This document shows, in pieces, positions 25,537 to 35,075 of a stretch of DNA of 64,000 nt. Position 1 is the first letter of the stretch. Every line of letters starts with the position of its first letter. The DNA comes from Marivivens aquimaris. GTDB taxonomy: Bacteria > Pseudomonadota > Alphaproteobacteria > Rhodobacterales > Rhodobacteraceae. The notes beneath the pieces were generated by a model that did no database searches, was not told the origin of the DNA, and was given only the letters and a program-made list of their open reading frames with translations. The stretch covers positions 2,137,001-2,201,000 of the forward strand of contig NZ_JADBGB010000001.1 of NCBI RefSeq assembly GCF_015220045.1, read 5' to 3'. The translations under genes and the position numbers were made by a program.

Positions 25537-27327
25537 ATGGTCGCAACTCCGAACGGCTTTGACCTCGACAATACCGGTCAGCGTATCGTCGTTGACCCTG
25601 TGACCCGTATCGAAGGTCACATGCGCTGCGAGGTGAACGTGGACGAGAACGGCGTTATCCGCAACGCAGTTTCCACCGGCACGATGTGGCGCGGTCTCGA
25701 AGTGATCCTCAAGGGCCGCGATCCGCGCGATGCGTGGGCATTCACCGAACGGATCTGCGGCGTTTGCACCGGCACCCACGCGCTGACCTCGGTCCGCGCT
25801 GTGGAAGACGCCCTCGGCATCGAAATTCCGGAAAACGCGAACTCGATCCGTAACATCATGCAGCTGAACCTCGAAATCCACGACCACGTCGTGCATTTCT
25901 ATCACCTGCACGCGCTTGACTGGGTGAACCCCGTCAACGCCCTCCGCGCCGATCCGAAGGCCACGTCTGAACTGCAACAGATGGTCGGCCCGAACCACCC
26001 GCTCTCATCACCGGGATATTTCCGCGACGTGCAGAACCGCCTCAAGCAGTTCGTCGAAAGCGGTCAGCTCGGCATCTTCAAGAACGGTTACTGGGACAAT
26101 CCCGCCTACAAACTGCCGCCCGAAGCGGACCTGATGGCGACGACCCACTACCTCGAAGCGCTCGATCTCCAGAAGGAAATCGTGAAGGTCCACACGATCT
26201 TCGGCGGTAAGAACCCGCACCCGAACTGGCTGGTGGGTGGCGTGCCCTGCCCGATCAACGTCCACTCGACGGGCGCTGTCGGCGCGATCAATATGGAGCG
26301 TCTGAACCTCGTGTCGTCGATCATCGACAAGTGCATCGAGTTCAACAAGAACGTCTACCTGCCCGACGTCATCGCCATCGGCGGCTTCTACAAGAACTGG
26401 CTCTATGGCGGCGGTCTGTCCTCGCAGGCGTGCCTTGCCTATGGTGACATCCCCGAGAACGCCAACGATTTCTCGCCCGAGCAGCTTCACCTGCCGCGCG
26501 GCGCGATCATCAACGGCGATCTGTCGACCGTTCACGATGTGGACGTGCGCGACCCCGAGCAGGTACAGGAATTCGTCGACCACTCGTGGTACGAATACGC
26601 CGAACCGGGCATGGGTTTGCACCCATGGGACGGCGTGACCCAGCCAAAGTACGAGCTTGGCCCGAACGCCAAGGGTACCCGCACCAACATCGAACAGCTC
26701 GATGAAGCGGCGAAGTATTCGTGGATCAAGGCCCCCCGCTGGCGCGGTCACGCGATGGAAGTCGGCCCGCTGGCCCGCTACGTCGTCGGCTACGCCAAGG
26801 GTCACGAGGACATCAAGGATCAGGTCGACGGCCTGCTGCGCACGATGGACCTGCCGTTCGAGGCGATCTTCTCGACGCTGGGCCGCACCGCTGCCCGCGC
26901 GCTTGAGTCCGAATACTGCGGCCGCCTGCAAAAGCACTTCTTCGATAAGCTGGTGACCAACATCAAGAATGGCGACGAAAGCACGGCGAACGTCGCCAAG
27001 TGGGACCCGTCGACCTGGCCGAAGGAAGCCATCGGCGTCGGCATGACCGAAGCACCGCGCGGCGCTCTGGGTCACTGGATCAAGGTGAAGGACGGCCGGA
27101 TCGAAAACTACCAGTGCGTCGTCCCGACCACGTGGAACGGCTCGCCTCGCGACACCCAAGGCAACATCGGCGCGTTCGAGGCCAGCCTCATGAACACCAA
27201 GATGGAGCGCCCCGAAGAGCCGGTAGAAATCCTGCGCACCCTGCACAGCTTCGACCCCTGCCTCGCTTGTTCGACCCACGTTATGTCGCCGGATGGTGAA
27301 GAACTGACCACCGTCAAAGTCCGCTAA
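25537..27327 (+). CDS. hupL: HupL, uptake [NiFe]-hydrogenase large subunit
   Basis: 596 residues; binds the NiFe(CN)2CO site. [10 protein letters not shown] near residue 20, RICGVC (Cys74, Cys77), and C-terminal DPCLACSTH (Cys575, Cys578). Fifteen residues follow His581 and should be cut off by HupD after nickel insertion, unlike in HupV. Exported folded together with HupS on the small-subunit signal. Three bases after hupS, with a GGAGG ribosome site. Confidence 0.97.
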   Translation: MVATPNGFDLDNTGQRIVVDPVTRIEGHMRCEVNVDENGVIRNAVSTGTMWRGLEVILKGRDPRDAWAFTERICGVCTGTHALTSVRAVEDALGIEIPENANSIRNIMQLNLEIHDHVVHFYHLHALDWVNPVNALRADPKATSELQQMVGPNHPLSSPGYFRDVQNRLKQFVESGQLGIFKNGYWDNPAYKLPPEADLMATTHYLEALDLQKEIVKVHTIFGGKNPHPNWLVGGVPCPINVHSTGAVGAINMERLNLVSSIIDKCIEFNKNVYLPDVIAIGGFYKNWLYGGGLSSQACLAYGDIPENANDFSPEQLHLPRGAIINGDLSTVHDVDVRDPEQVQEFVDHSWYEYAEPGMGLHPWDGVTQPKYELGPNAKGTRTNIEQLDEAAKYSWIKAPRWRGHAMEVGPLARYVVGYAKGHEDIKDQVDGLLRTMDLPFEAIFSTLGRTAARALESEYCGRLQKHFFDKLVTNIKNGDESTANVAKWDPSTWPKEAIGVGMTEAPRGALGHWIKVKDGRIENYQCVVPTTWNGSPRDTQGNIGAFEASLMNTKMERPEEPVEILRTLHSFDPCLACSTHVMSPDGEELTTVKVR

Positions 27328-27337
27328 GGAGGAGACG

Positions 27338-28114
27338 ATGTCAGAGAAATCAATTCACCGTCCAAATCCGGAGGTCGATCCGCTTCCCACTGCCCGTCTG
27401 ACGGGCGACGCCACTGCGGCGGACATCGAAAGTGTCCGCCACCGCACCTCGGTGTTTGTCTACGAATGGCCCGTCCGCCTCTGGCACTGGGTCAATGCGC
27501 TCTGCATCCTGGTCCTGATTGTTACGGGCTGGTTTATCGCCAGCCCCCTGCCGACCATGACCTTTGCAGAGGCAACGCACCAGTTCGTCATGGGCTACAA
27601 CCGCTTCGCACACTTCGCGGCGGCGCAAATCCTGACAGTCGGCTTCTTCGGCCGCATTTACTGGGCCATCGTCGGCAATCACCATGCCAAGCAGCTGTTC
27701 TATGTGCCCGTGCTGAACCGACACTGGTGGAAAGAAGTCTTCTTCGAACTCCGCTGGTATCTGTTCCTCGAAAGCGAGCCCAAGAAGTACGTGGGTCACA
27801 ACCCGCTAGCACAGATCGCCATGTTCTTCTTCATGACGATCGGCCTGACGTTCATGATCCTGACGGGCTGGGCGCTCTATGCCGAAGGCGCGCAGGCGGG
27901 ATCGTTCTCGCATGACGTGATGGGCTGGCTCATCGGCTGGATCGGCAACACGCAGCTTCTGCACTCGCTGCATCACCTCGGCATGTGGTTCATCGTGATC
28001 TTCATGATCATCCATATCTACGCCGCGATCCGCGAGGACATCATGTCTCGCCAGTCCATGGTGTCGACCATGATCTCGGGCACGCGGACCTTTAAGGACG
28101 ACCGTCCGGACTAA
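27338..28114 (+). CDS. hupC: HupC, b-type cytochrome of the uptake hydrogenase
   Basis: 258 residues; di-heme membrane subunit passing electrons from HupSL to quinone. A 45-residue cytoplasmic N-terminus is followed by four transmembrane helices with heme-ligand histidines (YEWPVRLWHWVNALCILVLI; FAHFAAAQILTVGFFGRIYW; a third near LMFILTG-like FMILTGWALY; and LLHSLHHLGMWFIVIFMIIH). Ten bases after hupL with a strong AAGGAGG ribosome site. A terminator follows. Confidence 0.95.
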   Translation: MSEKSIHRPNPEVDPLPTARLTGDATAADIESVRHRTSVFVYEWPVRLWHWVNALCILVLIVTGWFIASPLPTMTFAEATHQFVMGYNRFAHFAAAQILTVGFFGRIYWAIVGNHHAKQLFYVPVLNRHWWKEVFFELRWYLFLESEPKKYVGHNPLAQIAMFFFMTIGLTFMILTGWALYAEGAQAGSFSHDVMGWLIGWIGNTQLLHSLHHLGMWFIVIFMIIHIYAAIREDIMSRQSMVSTMISGTRTFKDDRPD

Positions 28115-28141
28115 GAGACTCCCCTTGATGAACGGACAGTC

Positions 28142-28170
28142 AGCGGGCGCTTCGGCGCCCGCTTTTCTTT
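28142..28170 (+). terminator. Terminator after hupC
   Basis: Perfect nine-bp stem AGCGGGCGC/GCGCCCGCT with a UUCG loop (28142-28163), then TTTCTTT. It closes the structural hupSLC operon, so the accessory genes from hupD on need another promoter, presumably in 28171-28401, or read-through. Confidence 0.92.
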
Positions 28171-28401
28171 TGCGGACACTGAGCGTCCAAACACCCGACC
28201 AATTGGCAACTTACTGACCACCATCCTACCCTTTAGAATACATCGGCATACCGAAATACCGCGATCTGTCAGGCACTTAACCAGTCAGCCCCGTTTGAAC
28301 GAAATTCATGCACCAGCAAAACCGGAAGCCGTACTCTCAGTTCTGCGAACAGTCGGACAACACGATTCCGACACGAGGGGACAATTCAGGGGAGGAGCGA
28401 G

Positions 28402-29013
28402 ATGGCACAACGTGTGCTCATCCTTGGCATCGGCAATGTGCTGTGGGCCGACGAAGGCTTCGGCGTGCGCTGCGTCGAGCGTATGGCTGACCAGTGGTCA
28501 TTTCCGGAAAACGTACGTCTGCTGGACGGGGGAACGCAGGGTCTCTACCTGCTGCCGTTCCTCGAAGAAGCCGATGTGCTGATCGTGTTCGACGCGGTCG
28601 ATTACGGCCTTGAGCCGGGCACGATGAAGATCGTCGAGGGCAACGAGGTTCCGGCGTTCATGGGCGCGAAAAAGATGTCGCTCCACCAGACCGGTTTTCA
28701 GGACGTCATCGCGACCGCCCGCCTGATGGGTTACTGCCCGCCCGACCTGCTGCTCATCGGTTGCCAGCCGGAAGAGCTTGAAGACTACGGCGGCGGCCTG
28801 CGCGACATCGTTGCGGCCCAGATCGAACCGTCGATCAAAATCGCGCTGGAAAAGCTCGCCTCGCTCCAGATCACGCCCGTGGCTGGCGAAGGCGACAAAT
28901 CCCTGCTCGCCGACAAATCCATCCTGCGCAGCGCCTACGAGGACGGCCGCCCGTCGGAAGAAGACGCCTACCGCTACGGCGACGAACGCTTCCTGCCCGT
29001 CGAGGCCGAATAA
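28402..29013 (+). CDS. hupD: HupD, hydrogenase maturation endopeptidase
   Basis: 203 residues; checks for nickel and removes the C-terminal peptide of HupL. Nickel-contact residues Glu18 (LWADEGFG), Asp64 (VFDAVDYG) and His95 (SLHQTGF) correspond to Glu16, Asp62 and His93 of HybD. ILGIGN at the N-terminus is the family opening. Acidic tail after residue about 165. GGGGAGGAG ribosome site. Overlaps hupF by one base. Confidence 0.95.
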   Translation: MAQRVLILGIGNVLWADEGFGVRCVERMADQWSFPENVRLLDGGTQGLYLLPFLEEADVLIVFDAVDYGLEPGTMKIVEGNEVPAFMGAKKMSLHQTGFQDVIATARLMGYCPPDLLLIGCQPEELEDYGGGLRDIVAAQIEPSIKIALEKLASLQITPVAGEGDKSLLADKSILRSAYEDGRPSEEDAYRYGDERFLPVEAE

Positions 29014-29333
29014 TGTGCGTCGGCGTTCCCATGCAGGTGCTGGCTGTCGACGGCATCACGGCGACGTGCTCTGACGGCAAGACCCGCGAAACCGTGGACC
29101 TCTCGCTCGTCGGCGAGGTTCCGGTCGGCACTTGGATCCTGACGTTCCTCGGTGCTGCGCGCGAAGTCATCTCTGCCGATGAGGCCGCCAAAATCACTGC
29201 CGCTCTCGACGGCCTCCGTTCGCTGATGAACGGCGGCGAACTTGGCGACGCCTTCGCTGATCTCGAAGCGCGCGGCCCCCAACTTCCACCCCATCTCGCT
29301 GCGGCACTCGCCGACGGCAAGACAACTGCCTGA
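29013..29333 (+). CDS. hupF: HupF, HypC-family hydrogenase chaperone
   Basis: 106 residues. [14 protein letters not shown] at the N-terminus is the HypC/HupF signature; the Cys2 carries or guards the Fe(CN)2CO unit or the large-subunit precursor. In related species HupF protects HupL maturation under oxygen, complementing HypC. The C-terminal extension (residues 75-106) distinguishes it from the shorter HypC encoded at 34794. Confidence 0.9.
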   Translation: MCVGVPMQVLAVDGITATCSDGKTRETVDLSLVGEVPVGTWILTFLGAAREVISADEAAKITAALDGLRSLMNGGELGDAFADLEARGPQLPPHLAAALADGKTTA

Positions 29334-29340
29334 GGCTGCA

Positions 29341-29724
29341 ATGACACGACCACTCATCGACCGCCTGACCACAGAGTTCGGCTACCCCGTCCTGAGCAAC
29401 GAACACGACATGGCAGAGTTCCTGTCGCGTGACGGCCACCACTGCCTGTTCATCACCGGCGATCCCGTCCGCAATCTGGAAACAAACGACGTCGCGGTGA
29501 TCCTGCCCGAACTCAAGATGACCTTCCAAGGCGCCTTCGACTGCGCCGTCATCGCGCCCGAGTTCGAAGACAAAGCCAAGGAAATGACCGAAGTCTACAA
29601 GACCCCCGCGCTGGTCTTCACCCGCAAGGGCCAAGTCCTCGGCTCGATCCCGAAAGTCCGCGATTGGGACGAATACATGGGCCGCATTCCCCAACTTCTT
29701 GCACTGCAAACCGAAGGAGCCTGA
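29341..29724 (+). CDS. hupG: HupG, HyaE-type hydrogenase accessory protein
   Basis: 127 residues, thioredoxin-like fold without redox cysteines (no CxxC; the equivalent region reads VIAPEFEDKAKEM). HyaE/HupG proteins bind the twin-arginine small-subunit precursor and act as a proofreading chaperone. The start is the ATG at 29341; the upstream extension of the frame overlaps hupF. Confidence 0.85.
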   Translation: MTRPLIDRLTTEFGYPVLSNEHDMAEFLSRDGHHCLFITGDPVRNLETNDVAVILPELKMTFQGAFDCAVIAPEFEDKAKEMTEVYKTPALVFTRKGQVLGSIPKVRDWDEYMGRIPQLLALQTEGA

Positions 29725-29726
29725 TG

Positions 29727-30560
29727 ATGAGCAATTTTGTAATGCCCCCCACCGGCTTCGGCCCCGGATCGCAGCCTCTGGGAGAGGATGACGAGCTTCA
29801 GTACACCGTCATGCCGCAGGACATGCGCACCTACAGCCCGCACACCCCCGAGGTGGACGACGCATCGAAGGTCGCCGCAGGCACCGCGCTGATGCATGAG
29901 GTTGCCGCCGCCTGTGCTGCCTCGGCCAAGGATTTCCAGTCGCGCAGCTTCGATCTGTCGGGCATGGACGACGAAAACCGCCGTTTCATCGCCGACACGC
30001 TGGGCGAAGGTGAAGTGTCCATCCGTATGCGCGGCATTCCTGCCCTGCGCGCGCAGGAAACCTTCTTTGCAGGTGTCTGGCTGATCCGCGGCGAAGGCGT
30101 CGACCGTGTCGAGGTCGCCCCGATCCCCGCGCTCGCCATCGAACGCGCCTTCAACCCTGTGCGCCCCGCTGAACTGACCGCGGCGGTCAAACCCGCCGGC
30201 CTCGCCAATGCGCCCGCACTGCTGTCGGAACTGATCGACAAGTCGACCAGCTTTGACGGCGGCCCGATCCCGCACGTGATCAACCTCACGCTTCTGCCCC
30301 ACACCGAACCGGACCTCGAATGGCTCGACGTGGCGCTGGGCGAAGGCTCCGTCACCATCCTGTCGCGCGGCTACGGCAACTGCCGCGTCACCGCGACCGC
30401 ACTGCCGCATGTCTGGCGCGTGCAGTTCTTCAACTCGATGGACACACTGATCCTCGACACGTTCGAGGTGACCACCATGCCCGAAGTCGCGCTCGCCGCT
30501 GACGAGGACCTGCGCGACAGCGACGCGCGCATCCGCGACGTGATGGAGACCCTGAAATGA
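29727..30560 (+). CDS. hupH: HupH, HyaF-type hydrogenase accessory protein
   Basis: 277 residues. N-terminal half variable; C-terminal half is the HyaF domain (VINLTLLPHTEPDLEWLDVALG, SRGYGNCRVTATALPHVWRVQFFNSMDTLILDTFEV). Needed for full small-subunit or HupL maturation, with unclear chemistry. Two adjacent ATGs (29724, 29727); the second is at better spacing from GAAGGAG. Overlaps hupJ by four bases. Confidence 0.88.
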   Translation: MSNFVMPPTGFGPGSQPLGEDDELQYTVMPQDMRTYSPHTPEVDDASKVAAGTALMHEVAAACAASAKDFQSRSFDLSGMDDENRRFIADTLGEGEVSIRMRGIPALRAQETFFAGVWLIRGEGVDRVEVAPIPALAIERAFNPVRPAELTAAVKPAGLANAPALLSELIDKSTSFDGGPIPHVINLTLLPHTEPDLEWLDVALGEGSVTILSRGYGNCRVTATALPHVWRVQFFNSMDTLILDTFEVTTMPEVALAADEDLRDSDARIRDVMETLK

Positions 30561-31339
30561 GCGGGTTCGAAGGCAGCTTCCTCGGCGCGAGCGACAAGAT
30601 CAGCCGCGCCGCGATCATGGAGTGCAAGATCTGCTGGACCCCTTACGATCCGGCAGATGGCGACGATTACCGTCAGGTCGAAGCGGGCACCGCCTTCATC
30701 GACCTGCCCGAAGACTGGTCCTGCCCGAACTGTTCGGCGCCCAAGGAACAGTTCATGGTCCTCGAAGATCCGGGCGCGGAAAGCGTTGCCGAAGCCAACA
30801 CGCTCGCCGCCGTCACCGCAAAACTGGAGGCCGACTTCCGCGAGGTCTGGCACGCCAAGATGCGTGACGTGCCGCTGGTCAACAAAGTGCTCCACGTTCA
30901 GGCCGTAGCCTTCCGTTTCCACGAAGGCCGCCCGCTCGGCATCCTTATCACCCCGTGGTTCATGAACCTGTTCCTCCTCCCTCAAGAGGGCGAGGACTGG
31001 TCCGGTCTGACCGTCGGCCACAAGGAGGTCATCGACTTCCCGTCGGGCGCCTATGAGTTCATCCACAACGTCCGCGAACAGTCGGGCGGCTACAAGGCCT
31101 GCTCGCTCTTCTCGCCGATGGGTGATTTCAACACGCAGGCCCAAGCCGTCGACGTCGCCCACGCCGTGATGAACGAGCTGTTCAAGGAAGAGAACCGCGC
31201 CGAAACGGACCGCCGCGAGGATATCCGCGCCGCCCGCGAAGCCGAACTCGCGCCCAAGGAAGAAGCCGAAGCGCCGGTCGATCCGACCCCGAGCCGCCGC
31301 AAGGTCATCACCGCCGGCATGGCGAGCGAGGCCGAATAA
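30557..31339 (+). CDS. hupJ: HupJ, rubredoxin-HybE fusion hydrogenase accessory protein
   Basis: 260 residues in two parts. Residues about 18-70 are a rubredoxin: CKIC (Cys23, Cys26) and CPNC (Cys56, Cys59), binding one Fe. Residues about 85-225 are a HybE/HupJ domain (MRDVPLVNKVLHVQAVAF, GILITPWFMNLFLLP). Elsewhere these are separate HupI and HupJ proteins; the fusion fits the locus of R. capsulatus. The rubredoxin is thought to aid assembly of the small subunit in air. The tail is charged. Confidence 0.9.
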   Translation: MSGFEGSFLGASDKISRAAIMECKICWTPYDPADGDDYRQVEAGTAFIDLPEDWSCPNCSAPKEQFMVLEDPGAESVAEANTLAAVTAKLEADFREVWHAKMRDVPLVNKVLHVQAVAFRFHEGRPLGILITPWFMNLFLLPQEGEDWSGLTVGHKEVIDFPSGAYEFIHNVREQSGGYKACSLFSPMGDFNTQAQAVDVAHAVMNELFKEENRAETDRREDIRAAREAELAPKEEAEAPVDPTPSRRKVITAGMASEAE

Positions 31340-32184
31340 TGACCCACTCCCGCGCAAAATTCGAAGCCGTCCCTGCACCGGAACTTCCGGTGGGCGAGCT
31401 CGTGCGCGGGAAGCCCGTGGCAGAGGTCGCCGACCTCCTGCCGCGTCTGTTCAATATCTGCCGCGCGGCCCAGACCGTTGCCGTGAAACGCGCGCTCGGC
31501 CAGACAGTCAGCGCCGAATGGCGAGACGCCGCCGCGAAAGAAGCCCGCCGCGATCACGCGCTGAAGCTTTGTATCACGCTGCCCGCCCGCCTCGGCATCG
31601 CGCCCTTGGCGTTCCGCCCCGCGTGGCTGGAAGAGCCGCGAACGCTCGTGGATGCGCTCGGCGGTCTGCCAGCCGACATCGAAGCATTCGACGCGCTCAT
31701 GGCCTCGAACGCCGACATCGCGCCTGTCCTGCGCGGCGTCCACAAAGCATTCCCCGACCGTGCCTGCGCCACGGGCCAGTTGCCGCCTGTCACCGCCGAA
31801 ACCTTTTTCGACGGCGTGCCGGTGGAAAACTCGCTCGCCGGTCGCCATGCGTCGCACCCGCTGATGGAGCAAATCGCGGTGCGCTACGGACACGGCCCGC
31901 TCTGGCGGACGGTCGCGCGGCTCGTCGCGCTAGCCGCCGACCCCGCCAAACCCCAAGGCCCGCTCAGCCCCGCCCCACGCGGTGACTACGGCCTAAAAAT
32001 CCAGACAGAAAACGGCATCGTCACCGATGTGGTCCGCGTCACGCCGACCGATCACCTGACACTTCGCGGCGGCATCCTTGACCGCGCGCTCGAAACCCTG
32101 CCCCATGCGGATATGGCTCCGCTTCTGCTCGATATTCTCGACCCTTGCACGCCCGTCCAGATCAAGGAGACCGTTGATGCATGA
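31339..32184 (+). CDS. hupK: HupK, large-subunit-like hydrogenase scaffold protein
   Basis: 281 residues, a degenerate relative of hydrogenase large subunits. LFNICRAAQ sits where the first Ni-Fe motif would be and keeps one Cys; the C-terminal [13 protein letters not shown] keeps DPC but not the second Cys or His. HupK is thought to act as an intermediate scaffold for the Fe(CN)2CO unit. Overlaps hupJ by one base and hypA by eight. Confidence 0.88.
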   Translation: MTHSRAKFEAVPAPELPVGELVRGKPVAEVADLLPRLFNICRAAQTVAVKRALGQTVSAEWRDAAAKEARRDHALKLCITLPARLGIAPLAFRPAWLEEPRTLVDALGGLPADIEAFDALMASNADIAPVLRGVHKAFPDRACATGQLPPVTAETFFDGVPVENSLAGRHASHPLMEQIAVRYGHGPLWRTVARLVALAADPAKPQGPLSPAPRGDYGLKIQTENGIVTDVVRVTPTDHLTLRGGILDRALETLPHADMAPLLLDILDPCTPVQIKETVDA

Positions 32185-32506
32185 AATGTCGCTCTGCGAA
32201 GGCATCCGCACTGTCATCGAAGGCGCCACGGATCGCCCCGTGACCAAAGTCCGCGTCGAAATCGGCAAGTTCGCGGGCGTCGAAAAGGACGCGCTGTCCT
32301 TTGCGTTCGATGTGGTGATGCGCGGCTCCGTAGCCGAGGGCGCGGAGCTCATCATGATCGACCTGCCGGGACGCGCGCTCTGCTACGACTGCGTGAAGGA
32401 AGTGGAAATCGAGCACCGATTGGACCCCTGCCCTGACTGCGGCGGCGGGAAACTCATGCCCCAAGGGGGCGACGAAATGCGGATCAAAGATTTGGAGGTG
32501 AAGTAA
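32177..32506 (+). CDS. hypA: HypA, nickel metallochaperone
   Basis: 109 residues. N-terminal MHEM with the nickel-binding His2, and a zinc site of Cys69-x2-Cys72 and Cys85-x2-Cys88. With HypB it inserts nickel into the large subunit. The start is the ATG at 32177, required for the MHE terminus. Overlaps hypB by one base. Confidence 0.95.
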   Translation: MHEMSLCEGIRTVIEGATDRPVTKVRVEIGKFAGVEKDALSFAFDVVMRGSVAEGAELIMIDLPGRALCYDCVKEVEIEHRLDPCPDCGGGKLMPQGGDEMRIKDLEVK

Positions 32507-33324
32507 TGTGCACAGTATGCGGTTGCGGTGACGCAAAACTCGAAGGTCACAGCCACGACCATTCCCATGGTCACGATCACCACCATCATTACCACGGCGA
32601 CATCCATTTCGGCCAAGGCCCCGCTGGTGTCGAAGTTCCAGGCATGTCGCAAGAACGCCTGATCGAGATCGAGACCGACATCCTCGCCAAGAACGACCGC
32701 TACGCCGATGTGAACCGCGCAAAGCTGACTGCCCTGGGCGCTTTCGCGATCAACCTCGTCAGTTCCCCTGGTTCGGGCAAGACCACGCTGCTGTGCAAGA
32801 CGATCGAGGCGTTGGGCGACGCCCCTCTCGCCGTGATCGAAGGCGACCAGCAGACCGCCAACGACGCCGACCGCATCCGTGCGACTGGCGCACCCGCCAT
32901 TCAGGTCAACACCGGGAAGGGCTGCCACCTCGACGGTCACATGGTCGGTCACGCGATGGAGCACCTGAACCTGCCGCAAGGCGCGTTCCTCTTCATCGAA
33001 AACGTCGGCAATCTCGTGTGCCCCGCGTCCTTTGACCTTGGCGAGGACTGCAAGGTCGCGATCCTCTCCGTCACCGAGGGCGAGGACAAGCCGCTGAAAT
33101 ACCCCGATATGTTCACCGCCGCCCGCGTCGCGATCCTGAACAAGGTCGACCTCGCGCCCTACTGCGACGTTGACCTCGATCTTTACGAGGCGAACCTTCG
33201 CCGTGTGAACCCGACCATCGAAATCCTCCGCGTCTCGGCCCGCACCGGCGAAGGTATGCAGCAATGGATCGGCTGGCTGAAATCCCGCATTGCCGCGAAA
33301 ACCGTGACCGAGGCTGCGGAATGA
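32506..33324 (+). CDS. hypB: HypB, nickel-insertion GTPase
   Basis: 272 residues. MCTVCGCGD at the N-terminus (high-affinity metal motif), then a His-rich stretch with eleven His between residues 15 and 34 that can store nickel, then a SIMIBI GTPase: P-loop SSPGSGKTT (86-94), [16 protein letters not shown], and NKVD. The zinc/nickel Cys-His site lies in [11 protein letters not shown]. Works with HypA. No nickel importer gene is in the window, so the store may matter. Confidence 0.96.
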   Translation: MCTVCGCGDAKLEGHSHDHSHGHDHHHHYHGDIHFGQGPAGVEVPGMSQERLIEIETDILAKNDRYADVNRAKLTALGAFAINLVSSPGSGKTTLLCKTIEALGDAPLAVIEGDQQTANDADRIRATGAPAIQVNTGKGCHLDGHMVGHAMEHLNLPQGAFLFIENVGNLVCPASFDLGEDCKVAILSVTEGEDKPLKYPDMFTAARVAILNKVDLAPYCDVDLDLYEANLRRVNPTIEILRVSARTGEGMQQWIGWLKSRIAAKTVTEAAE

Positions 33325-34790
33325 CTTTGGCCACTGTCCTGCTTGTCGATGACGAGGTGCACAGCCTCGCTTCCATGCGCATGGCGCTGGAGGACGACTT
33401 CGACTGTCTGACGGCGGCCAACGCCGAAGAAGCCGTGAAGCTGATGGACGAGAACTACGTGCAGGTGATCTTCTGCGACCAGCGTATGCCGGGTCGCACG
33501 GGGGTCGAATTCCTGACCGAGGTCCGCGACCGCTGGCCCGAAACCGTCCGCATTATCATCACTGGCTACACCGAAACCAACGACATGATCTCCGCTATCA
33601 ACGAGGCGGGCATCTACCAGTTCATGACGAAGCCGTGGCATCCCGACCAGCTTCTGATGACCGCCAAGAACGCCAGCCAGTTGTTCGAGCTCGCCCGCGA
33701 AAACGACCGCATGTCGCTCGAACAGAAGTACCTCCATCACACGATGGAGACGAAGCTGGAGCAGCAGCGTAAGGCCCTCCGCGAAGGGCTCGGCTTCGAG
33801 AACGTCCTGCGCGCACCCAATTCGCCGCTGAATTCCGTGCTTACCGCCGCGCGTCAGTATGCTTCCTTCGACGTGCCTGTCCTGCTGACGGGCGAAGCGG
33901 GCGTCGGCAAAACCCAGATCGCGCGGGCGATGCACTACACCTCGCTCCGCTCCGACCGCTCGTTCTATGAACTGAATTGCGCGGGCATGTCGGCAGAGAT
34001 GATCGAACTGGAGCTCTTCGGCGCCAAGCGCGGCGCGATCCCCGGTCTTCAGACGAACAAGATCGGCCTCCTGCAAAAGGCCGACCGTGGGACACTGTTC
34101 CTCAACGGGGTCGAAAGCCTGTCGCCCGAGTTGCAACTGACGCTTCTGCGCGTTGTGACCGAAGGCGCGTTCCAGCCCGTCGGCGGCTATGAGACCGTCA
34201 GCACCAACATGCGCCTCCTCGCCGGTAGCCATGTCGATCTGCGTGCCCGCGTGGCCGACGGCCTGTTCCGCGCCGACCTCTACTACGCGCTGTCCGTGAC
34301 AGAACTCAACATCCCGCCGCTCCGCGCGCGCAGCACAGATATCGCCGTGCTCGCCCAGAACCTGCTGTTCGAAGCGGCACAAGCCCACGGCAAACCAGTG
34401 CACGGCCTTTCGGATAACGCGCTGGATTTCCTTGAGAACTACGACTGGCCCGGCAACATCAAAGAGCTGGAAAACGAAGTCACGCGAATGCTGATCTTTG
34501 CGCAGGAGCCGATCCTCGGGCCGGAACTGATCTCGCGCCACATCCTTCAGGCCGACCCGTCCGAAGACGGTGCGGACCGCCGCGCCGAGGAAGTGCTGAC
34601 CTCCGAAGGCACGCTCAAGGACCGCGTCGAACTGATCGAAATGCGCATCCTGCGCGAAACCCTGACCCGCCTGAAGTGGAACAAAAGCCGCGCTGCCGCC
34701 GAACTGGGCCTGTCCCGCGTCGGCCTGCGCGCCAAGCTCGACCGATACGGCATCACCCCGCCCCGCCGCGCTCCGGCAACAGAGGAATAA
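33321..34790 (+). CDS. hupR: HupR, NtrC-like response regulator of hydrogenase genes
   Basis: 489 residues. Receiver domain with phosphorylation site Asp53 (FCDQRMPG) and Lys104; AAA+ domain with Walker A GEAGVGKT (191-198); C-terminal Fis-type helix-turn-helix ([20 protein letters not shown]). The sigma-54 contact GAFTGA reads GAIPGL (238-243), and Walker B, normally LFLDE, reads LFLNG (259-263), so it should not drive sigma-54 open-complex formation. In R. capsulatus HupR works with sigma-70 and is active unphosphorylated. Overlaps hypB by ATGA. Confidence 0.94.
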   Translation: MTLATVLLVDDEVHSLASMRMALEDDFDCLTAANAEEAVKLMDENYVQVIFCDQRMPGRTGVEFLTEVRDRWPETVRIIITGYTETNDMISAINEAGIYQFMTKPWHPDQLLMTAKNASQLFELARENDRMSLEQKYLHHTMETKLEQQRKALREGLGFENVLRAPNSPLNSVLTAARQYASFDVPVLLTGEAGVGKTQIARAMHYTSLRSDRSFYELNCAGMSAEMIELELFGAKRGAIPGLQTNKIGLLQKADRGTLFLNGVESLSPELQLTLLRVVTEGAFQPVGGYETVSTNMRLLAGSHVDLRARVADGLFRADLYYALSVTELNIPPLRARSTDIAVLAQNLLFEAAQAHGKPVHGLSDNALDFLENYDWPGNIKELENEVTRMLIFAQEPILGPELISRHILQADPSEDGADRRAEEVLTSEGTLKDRVELIEMRILRETLTRLKWNKSRAAAELGLSRVGLRAKLDRYGITPPRRAPATEE

Positions 34791-34793
34791 CCC

Positions 34794-35075
34794 ATGTGCC
34801 TTGGTATCCCCGGCCAGATCGTGGCCATTACCGATGAAGCCCGCATGATGGCGATGGCCGATGTGTCCGGCGTCAAACGCGAGGTGTCCTACGCCCCCGT
34901 TCTGACAGGTGACCCCGCCGATCTTGTCGGGCAGTACGCCCTGATCCACGTCGGCTTTGCCATGGCGCTGATCGACGAGGACGAAGCCGCCAAAACGCTC
35001 GAAGCCCTGCGCGACCTCGGAGAAGCGCAAGAAGAGCTCGAAGCGATGGCCCGCACCGAGGAGGCGCTGCAATGA
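34794..35075 (+). CDS. hypC: HypC, hydrogenase maturation chaperone
   Basis: 93 residues. MCLGIPGQIVAI is the HypC signature; Cys2 forms the complex with HypD on which the Fe(CN)2CO unit is built. C-terminal half helical and acidic. Three bases after hupR, four-base overlap with hypD. Confidence 0.95.
   Translation: MCLGIPGQIVAITDEARMMAMADVSGVKREVSYAPVLTGDPADLVGQYALIHVGFAMALIDEDEAAKTLEALRDLGEAQEELEAMARTEEALQ

Noticed and set aside
31339..32184. HupK as a truncated hydrogenase large subunit pseudogene
   Set aside because: Its length, position and retained motifs match the HupK scaffold family.
33321..34790. HupR as a decayed NtrC-type pseudogene
   Set aside because: The frame, phosphorylation site and DNA-binding domain are intact and the missing motifs match what is known for HupR.
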